A DNA stretch of 64,000 nt, taken from assembly GCA_964036275.1 (NCBI GenBank), contig OZ038439.1:1-64000 (forward strand), read 5' to 3'. Below, one piece after another: positions 45,601 to 55,725 of the stretch (positions are counted from its first letter, which is position 1; each line of letters opens with the position of its first letter). A program made the position numbers and the translations under genes. Origin of the DNA: Litoditis marina. Its lineage: Eukaryota > Nematoda > Chromadorea > Rhabditida > Rhabditidae. Below the pieces are notes generated by a model. That model searched no databases. It was given only the letters and a program-made list of their open reading frames with translations, and was not told where the DNA came from.

Positions 45601-48600
45601 TTGCTGAATGGTAAGTAGAAAAACGGTTGAATGGTTAATTGTTACTCGGTTAACGGTTAACTGGTAGGGTTGACGAAGCTCGCGGTTCCTTGTGGAATTC
45701 GCACAGTTCCCCTTCCCAAAACTGTTTACTTGAAGTCTCTCCATCTGAGTCCAGAGGGGTTTTTCGAATTATTTTGGCTATTCGGACCACTTTACGGGGA
45801 TATGGCCGATATTAACTATGTCGTAACCGTCATCAAAACTAACCTAAACGGAGACAAATGTGGCTATGCGATCCGTTACTTATTACTTTTGAGGTTGGCC
45901 GAGACTGCTTACTTGAAGTTTTTCCCGTCCATCGTCTCTCCATCTGAAGCCAAAGGGGGCACCATGGCCGATATCAATTCCATCAATTGACGTAGCCAAG
46001 AGAGACGAGACGAAGTGGCTAACAACACATATCGATCCGAGACGCACGACTGGAAACAACCCACATCATACACCGACTGAACAGATTTTCTCGTTTTCGG
46101 AGAAAATTAAGCCCCTTTTTAGAAAAAGGTGGTCAAGTGGTAATGGTTAGCGTATGTCGCTACACAGGCCTTAGTTCGATCCCCACTGGCCGCGGTGTAT
46201 GGCGTACCACATAAGCGGGTAACAATACTCAGAAACATTGAAATACGAATAGAAACATTGAAGTACGAATACGATGAACGAGAAAAACAATCACTTTTCA
46301 GGGGTCGAATGTCGGTTTCGGTTCTTGTTTTGGAGGATAGTCATAATTAACATAAATCCTATTCCAGAATCAGAAGTGGTCGTAGCTGACCACAACATTG
46401 AACAAGTACCCACCTTGGCTTTATTATTCAGCCACTCCTCTGTATTTCGCGTTCTCTCCAAAACGTCCGCGAAACTGTATTCATTCGAAACGAGATAGGG
46501 AACGGTTGCATTGAAATCCTCCTGAAATCATGATTCGTCCAAGCCACACAGATAATAAAGTCAATTTTGCAGGAGTGAGTTATGAGACTGAGAAAAACAT
46601 TTGTATTAGAAGTTCATAACAGCAAGGCTAACGCTGCACCGGTTACAAGTTGAATAAACAGTAAACACATAATCGAGTCAAGGGACTATTTTGCAAAACC
46701 TCGTCAAATGCTTGAATGGCTGCATTGGCATTATTGATAAACGTTTGATCATTACAAAAACAGCCAGTACTGTGCAAAGTAACCCGCTTTTAGATGCATC
46801 CACCTCAAGCTTTTAACATTTTAGGTCCAAAACTGGCAAAGTTTATTAGTTTTTGCAAAAAAAAAGAAGCTTATTCTCTGACTTTTCCGGCTGTTCGGAC
46901 GATATTACAATTACAATAAAAGTATGACAGTAAACAATGAACAATCTGACCTCTTCGAAGACCATGGCTCCTGATATTATCGATCGAATCATAGGAATGA
47001 GATGATTGATGACTATCGAGAGACACTTCAACGTCTCATTCGGAATCGATTCCGAATAGTCGCATATCAACAGATTGGTGAATAGCTGGAAATAGGTGAT
47101 CTATACTAGTGTTGTTGAAGTGGAGCTCAAAAAAACATCAACATTTTTCGGAAAACTCGAAATTCTGAACTCGATTAACACCCCTGGTGAATACATGTCA
47201 GCTAGTTGGTAAATATGCCCCAAAATCAAGTGGAACTGGACATTCCTCAATGCAAACATTTGCTTCTTAGAGATACTTAAAATTTTGCAAAGCGGCGCAA
47301 GTGCCAATCTTGAAACAAGCTCATAGGTGTGAACATCAAGATCTACTCCACATATTGTAAACAGCGTTCTCCCCACATCTTGAAATTTGATTCTCCAGAT
47401 ATAAAATCATATTTTGAATCCATTTTTATAGCCTACCAAGTCATCTCACGTATTGATCCAAACATACCGTGTTGGCAATATTCCCACCCTCCAAATAAGA
47501 AACGAGGCAGCAGAGGGTTGCGTCGACTATTGTCAGAACTTCTCGGTCAGAAATCGATTCGAAGTAGCCCTGGAGATAAAATCCTATAGATCTCGAAGAC
47601 TCTTTTAACAGCATCATGATGTAACTTTATAGTCCCATCAAATCAGTGAACTATAAGAATATGTTCGACTAAAACAAAAGCCACGGTTGAAATAAGACTG
47701 ACAACTAATTAAGTAATAGAAAACATTCGAAAATGAAACAACACAAAAATTTTGTAGAGTAGGCAAACGATAGTAAGAATCACGTTTTTGGCTAAACGGC
47801 CCATTTGGTCCCTTGTTCTAGTGTGTACGAACCTGTTCTATAATCGACTGAATGCTCTTCTTCCGCATGTATCGTGATATTCCGATATCCATCTTGGGAT
47901 CCATTAACTCCACGGCCGACATTCCATCATTTAGACGAAATCCCGGCATGAACAGAACCTCGCCGAGCGACAATTCTGAAAACACACCAGTAAGTTCGAC
48001 TATTCGACAAAACGCTGTTAGTTTTCTCAGTTCTCTGACTGAAACACGTGAAAACTAATGATTTTTCATTGAAAATAGACAAATTGTCTTCTTTTTGGGG
48101 TAAAATCTAAGTTTTCGGACAAGTTTACTGGGGTATGTCTCAAAAGTATGAACTAATAGAAATGAAACGAGCTCTGTAATTTCCGACTTTCAAAATACTC
48201 TGATAATATGGTTAATCCAACGAGCATTCGCAAAACTGCCTAATTTCGATGCAAAAGCGAATAAAAACCATTTTCGAATATGGGCAGAGCTTGCTGGTTT
48301 TGTAAGAGATTATCGAGCACAATCATACACCAGTAAGGTGTGACTTTTGTACAACAAAGAAAAGAAACTTGTCACTTGAGATTCAAAAAATCATATACGT
48401 GATTACGTGAATCTTTGATAGCACGCAAAGTGTATTACTTTTTTTTTTCAACTTTAGGTCGGAAGCAATACGTGAACCGTTCCCGTTTGTTGCTCACCTG
48501 CGCAACAAGTGTAGAATTCATGGGTGATGTCCACAGCTGTTTCCGCCCCCTCATCCTCCTTTTCTTCGCTATTTGACCCGTGAAGTTGGACTCCGCGCAC

Positions 48601-48627
48601 CAGTAACTCGCTCAATTGAGACGCCAT
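38933..48627 (-). CDS. NAA35 (natc-1): N-alpha-acetyltransferase 35 / MAK10, NatC auxiliary subunit
   Basis: Complete 744-aa model in 19 exons (minus): 48627-48498, 47975-47833, 47569-47468, 47085-46951, 46521-46414, 46076-45913, 45414-45302, 44819-44690, 44407-44290, 43684-43578, 43221-43127, 42382-42260, 41804-41678, 41489-41410, 41102-41018, 40743-40638, 39948-39833, 39562-39440, 39062-38933. All phases agree and the length is close to human NAA35 (725 aa). Hallmarks: GMSAVELMDPKMDIG near residues 62-75, FEEEDFNAT, CCLTRSVLQ, NLARQREKLG, the Lys-rich SKKNKKKN stretch, FEHRMAPY, and the C-terminal FPLLKLA matching FPVVKLV. NAA35 scaffolds the NatC complex (with NAA30 and NAA38), which acetylates Met-hydrophobic N-termini at the ribosome. 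The ATG follows TTTCCAG by 3 bases (likely trans-splice site). Introns carry a SINE, a palindromic MITE and several MITE B copies. Confidence 0.96.
39579..39612. repeat. (TAA)n microsatellite
   Basis: ATAATAATA tract ending in CATTATTA, 15 bases upstream of NAA35 exon 18. No SINE body attached. Confidence 0.9.
40384..40622. repeat. MITE family D copy
   Basis: ACTATAGTTTGTTCCACC...CTCTACAGTA on the left and TACTGTAGGAGTACATCGAT then GGTGAAACAGACTATA on the right are imperfect inverted repeats. It ends about 15 bases inside intron 16 of NAA35. Confidence 0.7.
41838..41946. repeat. MITE family B copy, partial
   Basis: Starts ACCCCAGTGAAGTTGTTCAA, core GGGCTACTTTTTTGCCAAAA. The right end is missing or diverged. 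NAA35 intron 12. Confidence 0.65.
42515..42635. repeat. palindromic MITE with TTAA ends, copy 2
   Basis: TTAAAGAATGACGATTATGT to ACATAATCGTCCTTTAA, with an inner CAGTCCTTTAAACTG/CAGTTTAAAGGACTG pair. Diverged copy of 8068-8191, and again bounded by TTAA. NAA35 intron 11. Confidence 0.85.
42690..42935 (-). mobile_element. tRNA-derived SINE copy, (TTA)n tail
   Basis: Nearly identical to 31559-31804 in head, body and tail. NAA35 intron 11. Visible differences include CTTT/CCTTT near the tail and one missing G beside the B box. Confidence 0.85.
43758..43920. repeat. MITE family B copy
   Basis: ACCCCTGTAAAGATGTCCGA to GTCGAACCTTGCTGGTGTA, with core GGGTACTTTTCCGCCGGAAA. NAA35 intron 9. Confidence 0.75.
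44486..44632. repeat. MITE family B copy
   Basis: ACCCGAGCAAAGTTGTCCGA to GTCGGACCTTACTAGCATATG, with core CGCTACTTTTTCGCCAAAAA. NAA35 intron 8. Confidence 0.75.
45715..45835 (-). pseudogene. partial duplication of NAA35 exon 6, broken by MITE B sequence
   Basis: TTTACTTGAAG...TCTCTCCATCTGA and ATGGCCGATAT are shared with the real exon at 45913-46076, but a MITE B end lies between them. In the coding frame the copy hits a stop, so it cannot replace the exon. It sits in intron 6 of NAA35. Confidence 0.6.
46125..46232 (+). mobile_element. tRNA-derived SINE fragment, degenerate
   Basis: A box TGGTCAAGTGG, B box AGTTCGATCCC and the start of the SINE body. Lies about 50 bases upstream of NAA35 exon 6 on the opposite strand. 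Confidence 0.65.
47978..48140. repeat. MITE family B copy
   Basis: ACACCAGTAAGTTCGACTAT to ACAAGTTTACTGGGGTATG, a good inverted pair of ends. The left end is only 2-3 bases from the acceptor of NAA35 exon 2 (TTTTCAG ending at 47976). Confidence 0.8.
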
Positions 48628-49590
48628 TTACTGGAAACGAAACGAATGAGTGAATAATTGAAAATGAACAACTTACAGGAAAACAACCAGCAAAACATTT
48701 TTGTACACAATCCAAATATCGATCAACGTGAACAGACCACATTTTGCGATCGATTTTTCGTAATGCCCGTTTCCAGCGGAGTACGTTGTGCCAACATTAG
48801 AATGACAAAACAAGAAAAGCCATGTTCCACAAAAAAAATTGAAATCTAAGTCAGACTCTCGAGGTCTGACTCTATTCTAAAACCAAGACAAATTCACCAT
48901 CAGTAAACCAATTAATATGAACACAAAAAAAGGAAATAGGATATGCAATGGTAATCAAACCATTTCGATACTAACAGCAGACAAATAGAACAGGTAAACT
49001 ATTCATTTGATGATAACAAAGAGTAAATAAAATGCAATGCACAGAACACAATACAATATACAACTCATTTTTATCAGCGTCAAGCCGTCAATGTAGAACA
49101 GTGTTCACCAATCATCGGGAAGCTTAGATATCGTCCCGCGGGTAGGTAGAGAACAAAAATAGTGTGCTGGTGAGGAGGGTCCAGAGGCGCGGGTAGCTTT
49201 TTTACCTATTACCTCCCAGCGACATAGGTGAATACGGTCCCAGAACAACAACTCAACTCTACTAACGTAATTTGAATTCATGATTAACCTAAAAGAGATC
49301 AGTTAACTCGACAAACTCAAGGGAAATGCACATCTCGAACTATATACATGGAACTTGACTATGATGACAACCGACCTAGAGAACTTGCACACATTCTATA
49401 CTGGTTTAGATTATAAACATTCTAACAGAATTTGTAACAGACCCCCTCCCCCAGAGTCAAACAATAAAAACTTTAATATTTAAAGAAAGACCTATCACGG
49501 TCACACGATTGAAGAATATGTGTTAAAAGGGGATAAGAGGATGAGTAAGACTGACAAGGTCTATCAAGAAGGAACACATATTAACATACG
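48628..49590. other. spacer between the BRMS1-like gene and NAA35
   Basis: AT-rich, no gene recognised. Likely holds the BRMS1-like 3' UTR and NAA35 upstream sequence. Confidence 0.5.
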
Positions 49591-52503
49591 CTAGGAAGAT
49601 GGTAGTTTGGATGTTTTCGTCTTGACGTCTGCGATCAGCATGGCCAAGTCCATGGAGCGCAGATCGTCCTCAATTTGCTTCTCATTCAATTGGTAGACGA
49701 TGAGGGGATAGCTGAGATTCCGTCTCTTCTCCTCTATTTCGGCATAGTCCACATTGTCGAACCTTCTCTTCCAGCCCCGCAGAGGGTCCCCTGCAAATAA
49801 AAGGCTAGATGAACTATCAAATGAGCACACATCCCCATACGCCCGTACCCCAGTAACCAGTAAGGTTGTCCGAATTCCCAGAAGAAGAAAAAAAAATTCG
49901 TCGAAAGCGGGAAAATTTGTCTATTTTTGCTGTTTGCTGCAGAATCATTGATTTTAAGAGTTTAAATCTGAACAAGGTCAAGGACTCCTTTTGTTGAATA
50001 GTCAAGCCTTACTGGTGTAAGCACACATTTGTAATCTCTCTTCACCACTATTCCGTGTTACTGATTCTCCATGTTTCCTGGTAAGCGTGTTCATATTTGC
50101 ATATTTTGAGCTCAGAAAGTAACGTCGATTTTCTGGGATTTTCCAGCTATAAAACCGAGTATGGAGGTCAATGAGACCGCAGACAATTTGAGACATTCTG
50201 CGTCTTTCTGACACAATTGTGTCGATTGACTCACTTGTTATCTGTTGCGCAACGATCTGAGAAGAATTCAACTTGTCCTGCCAGTATTCGATTTGACAAT
50301 TGATTTCCTCAATCATCTTCTCCTGCAAAACACACACATTTGGTAAAGAGTTCGAATATGTGACCATGTGACTAAACAAGAAACAGAATATGAATATTGT
50401 TTGGAACTTCCTCATCATTCAGGTTTAACTTTTTAAAATTGTCCCAATATTTGTGGAAAACAAAGTGTGAACGGTAGAATTTTATGTTGGATACAATTTC
50501 TATATGTGACCTGGCGATATAGTTCGTTCGGTTCACGTTCACAGAAGTAGAAGGGAAACTTGTAATCAAGTATGCGTCAGAGAACCACTATTATAGAATA
50601 GAAACTACACAACATCTAGAGAAAGAAAATAGAAGAAATAACAGAACTTACTTTCAAAAAGAGGGCGCTGTCCAACTGGCTTGTGGTGGCTATCTCTCGT
50701 ATTCCGTCTGTTTTTCTTTTCAGCGAATCCTGTTCCAGACACCTCATTGTCTCGGCCATCTGAATTGAGAAACAAACATCAAACACTGAATATAGTGGAA
50801 CTGACAACGGCTGAAAACATTGGGGAAGCAGAAATTCACAAAAGGAAAACGTTATTTACAGAAAAACGAGCTACTTTTTCATAGAAAAGGGGAAAAATTG
50901 CCAGTTTTTGAGTCAAAATCATCAATGTTCAATTGTTTAAACCTCAAAAATGAATTTTTGCATTTTCATAAAGATTTTTATCCACGACTATTTTCTTTAC
51001 GAAAAACGGGCTTATATACATAATACAGCCACAGCTTACTAGTATAATGTCATTCACATACCATGTTCCTCTGTCGGAATTCTTCATAGGCTTCGGCGTT
51101 TCTGGCCACCAACTCAGAAGATGTTCCCGCCACAATCTCGTCTCGCCGCCGTGACAACTGGGAGAAAATAATCCATAATCATAAAATATGATAAGTTAAG
51201 TAATTTCATTTTTTTTACACTTGCAAAAAATAGTCTATGTGAGGAAAATTGTTGTCTTCCTCAATTACTTCAACTCTCAGTGCCATTTTGACGCCAACAA
51301 CACTGCCACACAACACGTGTTTTCAAATTATTCATGTAAGACACATTTGCGACGTTTCTCGGTTTCTCCTCACATTAAAACAACAGGCTATAATTATAGA
51401 AACAGACCATGGTTAAAAAACCAAGCCAATAGCCTTTGTACCAGCTATTTTATTCTCGATAACTCCCCGAATTATACAATGTCTATATTTTTGCTTACGT
51501 GAGGCACAGGCAACTTTTTTTTTTACAGAAATTTAGAAAATTAGGTGTCTTGTATGAGAAACCAAACTACAAAACAGGGGAAAATTACGACTTCACCGGT
51601 AAAGGGCGACTACAACTACTGCTGAAACTAGGGTAGTTCGGAATTCCAATTTCGAGAAAAAAGGGGAAATGCAAATCCAACAAAATAGCACTATGTTTGT
51701 AGCTTTGGTGTAAGAATTACTCATAAAACACCAACTTGTTTCAGTTTGAGTTCCTTCATCAACTGCTTCACTCTGCTGAACTGCGTTTCGGACAGCGCTA
51801 TTCTTCTGAGGTTGAGATCCCTGAAATATAAAATGTAGCCAATAAAGTTCATTGTGGAGATCTTAAGAAGAACATATTGGGCGCAAGCTGGCTGGGATTA
51901 TGATCAAACAAAGGGGAAAAATCTGTTTTAAATTCACAGATACTGTTTATCACACCAAAACATTTCAACTATTAACCAAAGCAAAGACGAAACCAGCAAG
52001 TGATACTTGGTTCGTCCGACGATTCTGGCAAGAAGAACAATTTCTCGGTTAATTTATAGTGAAATATTGATAGGGTCTCACAGACAATAGTCAGTTTATT
52101 GATTTTTCAATGCTTAGTTTACGAGATTTCCGGCTTCACAGTAGATTAATTACTCATACAAAAGCAAGGCACTGGACTATACGTTTCGAGGCCGATACCC
52201 CACTAAGAAATTGGACCGCCACCTTATTACCGAAAATCCCGATATTTCGACTCATTTTTGATTTAAAAATGTGAAAATTTTTATATTGAGAATGCACCGG
52301 GACTCATCTTGTCTTAAAATGTTCACCCGCAACCCCTCCACGGAAACTAGTGTATATTAGTGTAGGCAGTTATTATGAATAACAAAATGAACTAACATTG
52401 TTCTTTTAAGAGCTGCGCAGTCCAAGTCAGAATCGACCTCATCCGAAGTAGTTGCTTCTTTCTGTTCAACCGAACAACTTCGTTTTGTTCCACAATCCGA
52501 CAT
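49591..52503 (-). CDS. BRMS1/SDS3-family (Sds3-like) Sin3-HDAC complex protein
   Basis: Complete 227-aa model, exons (minus): 52503-52397, 51820-51736, 51157-51062, 50759-50652, 50322-50235, 49790-49591. Composition and order fit the Sds3-like family: an acidic/Ser-rich start, then a long charged helical segment (ALSETQFSRVKQLMKELKLKQ, SRRRDEI, NAEAYEEFRQR) likely to form a coiled coil, then YPLIVYQLNEKQIEDDLRSM near residues 189-208, which parallels the IVYML..DILEDW motif of BRMS1 and LNYLLTDEQIMEDL of SUDS3. These proteins scaffold Sin3/HDAC co-repressor complexes in the nucleus. The length (227 aa) is nearer BRMS1 (246 aa) than SUDS3. The ATG lies 8 bases after AATTCAG (possible trans-splice site). 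Which paralogue it is cannot be decided by eye. Confidence 0.75.
49843..50025. repeat. MITE family B copy
   Basis: GTACCCCAGTAACCAGTAAGGTTGTCCG to AGTCAAGCCTTACTGGTGTA, intron 5 of the BRMS1-like gene. The left end carries a short extra CCAGTAA. Confidence 0.75.
50858..51050. repeat. MITE family B copy, diverged
   Basis: GAGCTACTTTTTCATAGAAAA core and a right end of AGCTTACTAGTATAATG. Intron 3 of the BRMS1-like gene. Confidence 0.55.
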
Positions 52504-54317
52504 TCCGGACGCTGAATTATTGAAGATTGTGAATCACATACAAAAAACTGAGTTGGCGCAATGATAAACTAGACATATGTGACATATAAGTATAGACAGA
52601 AAAATTCTAACTATAAATGAGAGAGGTGGAGTAATGGTCAAAGCACAAACCTCAAGATATCATGGTAGAAAATTATGACAACAGCACATGGTACCATGGT
52701 TATTATTAATTATTGCAAAATATTATAACAATGTGAAAAACTTTAGTAGACGCAAATTATCTATCTAGCGAAGATTCGTGATACAATTCTAGATTAATCT
52801 AATCGATTATCACGACAGTTACGTTTCAGGCACGTCTAATTATAAAGGTGTACATGCAGGAACCCTAAATTTGGTTGGGAAAATTCACTTATTGAATAAC
52901 AAAAGAATAACGGGAAAATATCCTGAATTCAGAGAATACAAATTATAATCCGCCAATTTCGATGACAGTCCAAAAGTAATAAAAGCAGTAACTATAAGAG
53001 AACATTCATTGGAGTATTCATGCAATTCTAGAGTATTGCGATATTGTTTAAAATACATTAATTAAATCTATTTAGTGCAACCTAATTTTCAAAACGCGAA
53101 AATAAATCTGGCGCGGTTTAAACTGAACGCAAATGCTATCTTGACGTGCGTAAACAGAGGGCGCTACTTGCGTTGTATTTCACAATTGTCGGGCAAAAAT
53201 ACAAGTTCTATAATCAGACATAGCAAAAAGCAAAAAGTATCTATAGAATTAAATGAAAAAGTATTACGACGTTTGTGGTCGGAAAGTTGAGGAACTATGT
53301 GAACTCTCATGGTTTATTTTGAGGTTTTTGTGGCGAATCGATCTTAAACCGTGTTCATTTCAAACAAACCACGATTCAGTTCCCTCTCTCTTCTTTCTGA
53401 AGGAACTTCAGTCGATTTTCCTGTAGTTTTGCAACTTTATGTATTCGACTATGGGTTTTCCCCCATCTCCGGGATGACAAGTTATAAACATATACATCTC
53501 GCACAAATTGCTCAAACTGTTCAATTGTATGTGGTTGCAGCGTAAACCAGATAGAGATGGTTTTGACTATTAAAAGCTTTCCTGGAACTGCGGAGTGTCT
53601 AGTTTTAGCGACCATAAACCTCAGAGTAATATTTGACTAGGTTTTCTTACAGTTTAACTTTCTGATTGGCACACATGCTTTACCTTACCGTATACTAGTT
53701 CTCGACTTCACGATACAGAATTATTTTGTTCCGCTGAAGAACGAGAAACCTCAACCTTTAATTCGTGTGAGTGGATCATCTATGTACAATTGCCCCCGAC
53801 CCAACAATCACCCCCCTCGTGGTACTATTACCCCCCACCTAATCGAAATCCCAGAAAAGTCGCGCGAAGGTGGGGGGTAATTGGTAAATGGGTGGGGGGA
53901 CATTGTACATCTTCGACAATGAACAATCACCCCCCACAATACAAAATGGGGGGGGGGTGATAGTACATACTCGGAACTGATGAACAATCACCCCCCCACT
54001 CCACCGAAGCCTGCAGTAAATAAGCATGGTGTATAATCGCCCCCCAAAGGTGGGGGGCGATTGTAGTACGGGCCGTTTTCAACCCATTTTCGACCAGGGT
54101 GGGGGGAAAATGTACACTACTCCCCGAATTTCGACAAGAGAGCGAAGACATTAAACTACAAACACGTCAGCATACAGACACATACACCGTACATGCTTTC
54201 TTAGAGAAGATCCCCAACCCAACCCTTATTTTCGGAAAAACCTCCCCACTTCTCCTGCCCCCCCCCCCTTTCTCCGCCTCTTGGACTCGGCGACTAGCTA
54301 CTCCTTCTATCCCTCTC
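52504..54317. other. divergent intergenic region between the BRMS1-like gene and the chloride channel
   Basis: Should contain both promoters. Visible content is the C/G-run foldback cluster at 53785-54115 and AT-rich sequence. The frame at 53075-53290 (71 codons) has no recognisable domain and is not called. Confidence 0.55.
53785..54115. repeat. C/G-run foldback cluster near the channel start
   Basis: At least four units of ACAATCACCCCCC-spacer-GGGGGGTGATTGT type, with C and G runs of 5-10. Similar to 545-790. Ends about 200 bases before the chloride-channel ATG. Confidence 0.8.
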
Positions 54318-55694
54318 ATGCGCGCTCCTTGGACTATCATTCTTTTGTTTGCAGTGTGAGTTTGCCACAATGTTATTTCCACTCCACTTTCATATCTCAC
54401 AATCGCGCCCGACACAATTCTAATCCAACAAAAGCGATGAATTCGACGAAACATGCATGTAAATATGGTGAAAAGTAGCTGAAGTTGATTCAAAACTGTA
54501 CTTGCGAAACCAATGAAAATGAGACCACAAACGAACCAGCATCGACAAATTTCCAACCTGATCAAATTATTCAAAGTTTGTAACCACTTCCACCTGTTGT
54601 TGAAGCTCGAAGAAAAATCACAAGCAGTGCACCTGTTGTTATAGTCGAAATCATTCCTACTGCGACTACTACAGTACACATTCAGAGTTGCCAATCCGGA
54701 CTTCAGCTTTTTCGAAAATCATCTGAAATATTGTATGTTATTTGAAAATATAATCGAATGCGAGAATTCTGAGCCTTTCCTATTACATTTGCGTTTTTTA
54801 AACAAACTGGAAGTCTTGTATTCCTACTGTAGTAGTCTCAGTAGGAATTAAACAGTTTATATAACAGTCCCAAATGCCCAGCATTCACGAATCACGTGAA
54901 CGTGCCAAACTAGCAGGGCTATAGACTGGTCAAGCGAATTTACTAGAATATGCAATGTAGGACAAACAGTGGGGAACGAGTGTTATGGTGTTACACAGCA
55001 GTTATTAGTTTACTATATAGTCGTCGTTATTTCTTTGAGAACTTTTACATTCTACGGTATACCTTCTTTCTGACAACGTTTTCTATAGAAAACGGCGTGC
55101 AAATAATAGTTCAGATAATTTTCTAATCTTGAAAGTATCTCGATCTTGACAGCTACATAATCAAGGCTTCATGTTTGTACAGAGTTTGATGCCCAGAGAT
55201 CCCGCTAGTTTGAAGAGATTCGATTTCCCGTGGTGTCTGTAGTTTGATATAGGCCGAAAATCGCGATGTGGAAATATTTAATATATTTCTCATCATTTCC
55301 ACTAAAATTTTGACAGTGTGCCGATACAGCTCTCGGGGTGAGTTTTTCCCAGAACTTGGCTTTTTGGGAAGAGTTTCGGGTCACATACTGTGAAAGAAGT
55401 GAGAAAATTTTCAATATCTCTTAAGAACTGCGCCATAAAAAATAAGAGCCGCTAGACACTTCAAAAGTGAAAAAAGACGGATAAAACAACAAGTCCCAAC
55501 CCTCTTTCTCGCAGATTTGATGTTTTCTATGCCAAACCGCCGAAAAATTTGAATCGACTTCGGAACAAAAATCTAGGAAGAAGCAATGATGGAATGCAGC
55601 TTTTATCCATGCTGAACACAGGACAACAGATCACACGACTGGATGTGAGTTTCTATTTTTCTTTCTTTATCTGTCATCTCTCTCCTCTCTCTTT

Positions 55695-55725
<31 letters not shown>

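Noticed and set aside
54167..54694. 175-codon minus-strand frame near the chloride-channel start
   Set aside because: Overlaps GluCl exon 1 and intron 1 on the other strand, ends in a foldback, and shows no domain or splice support.
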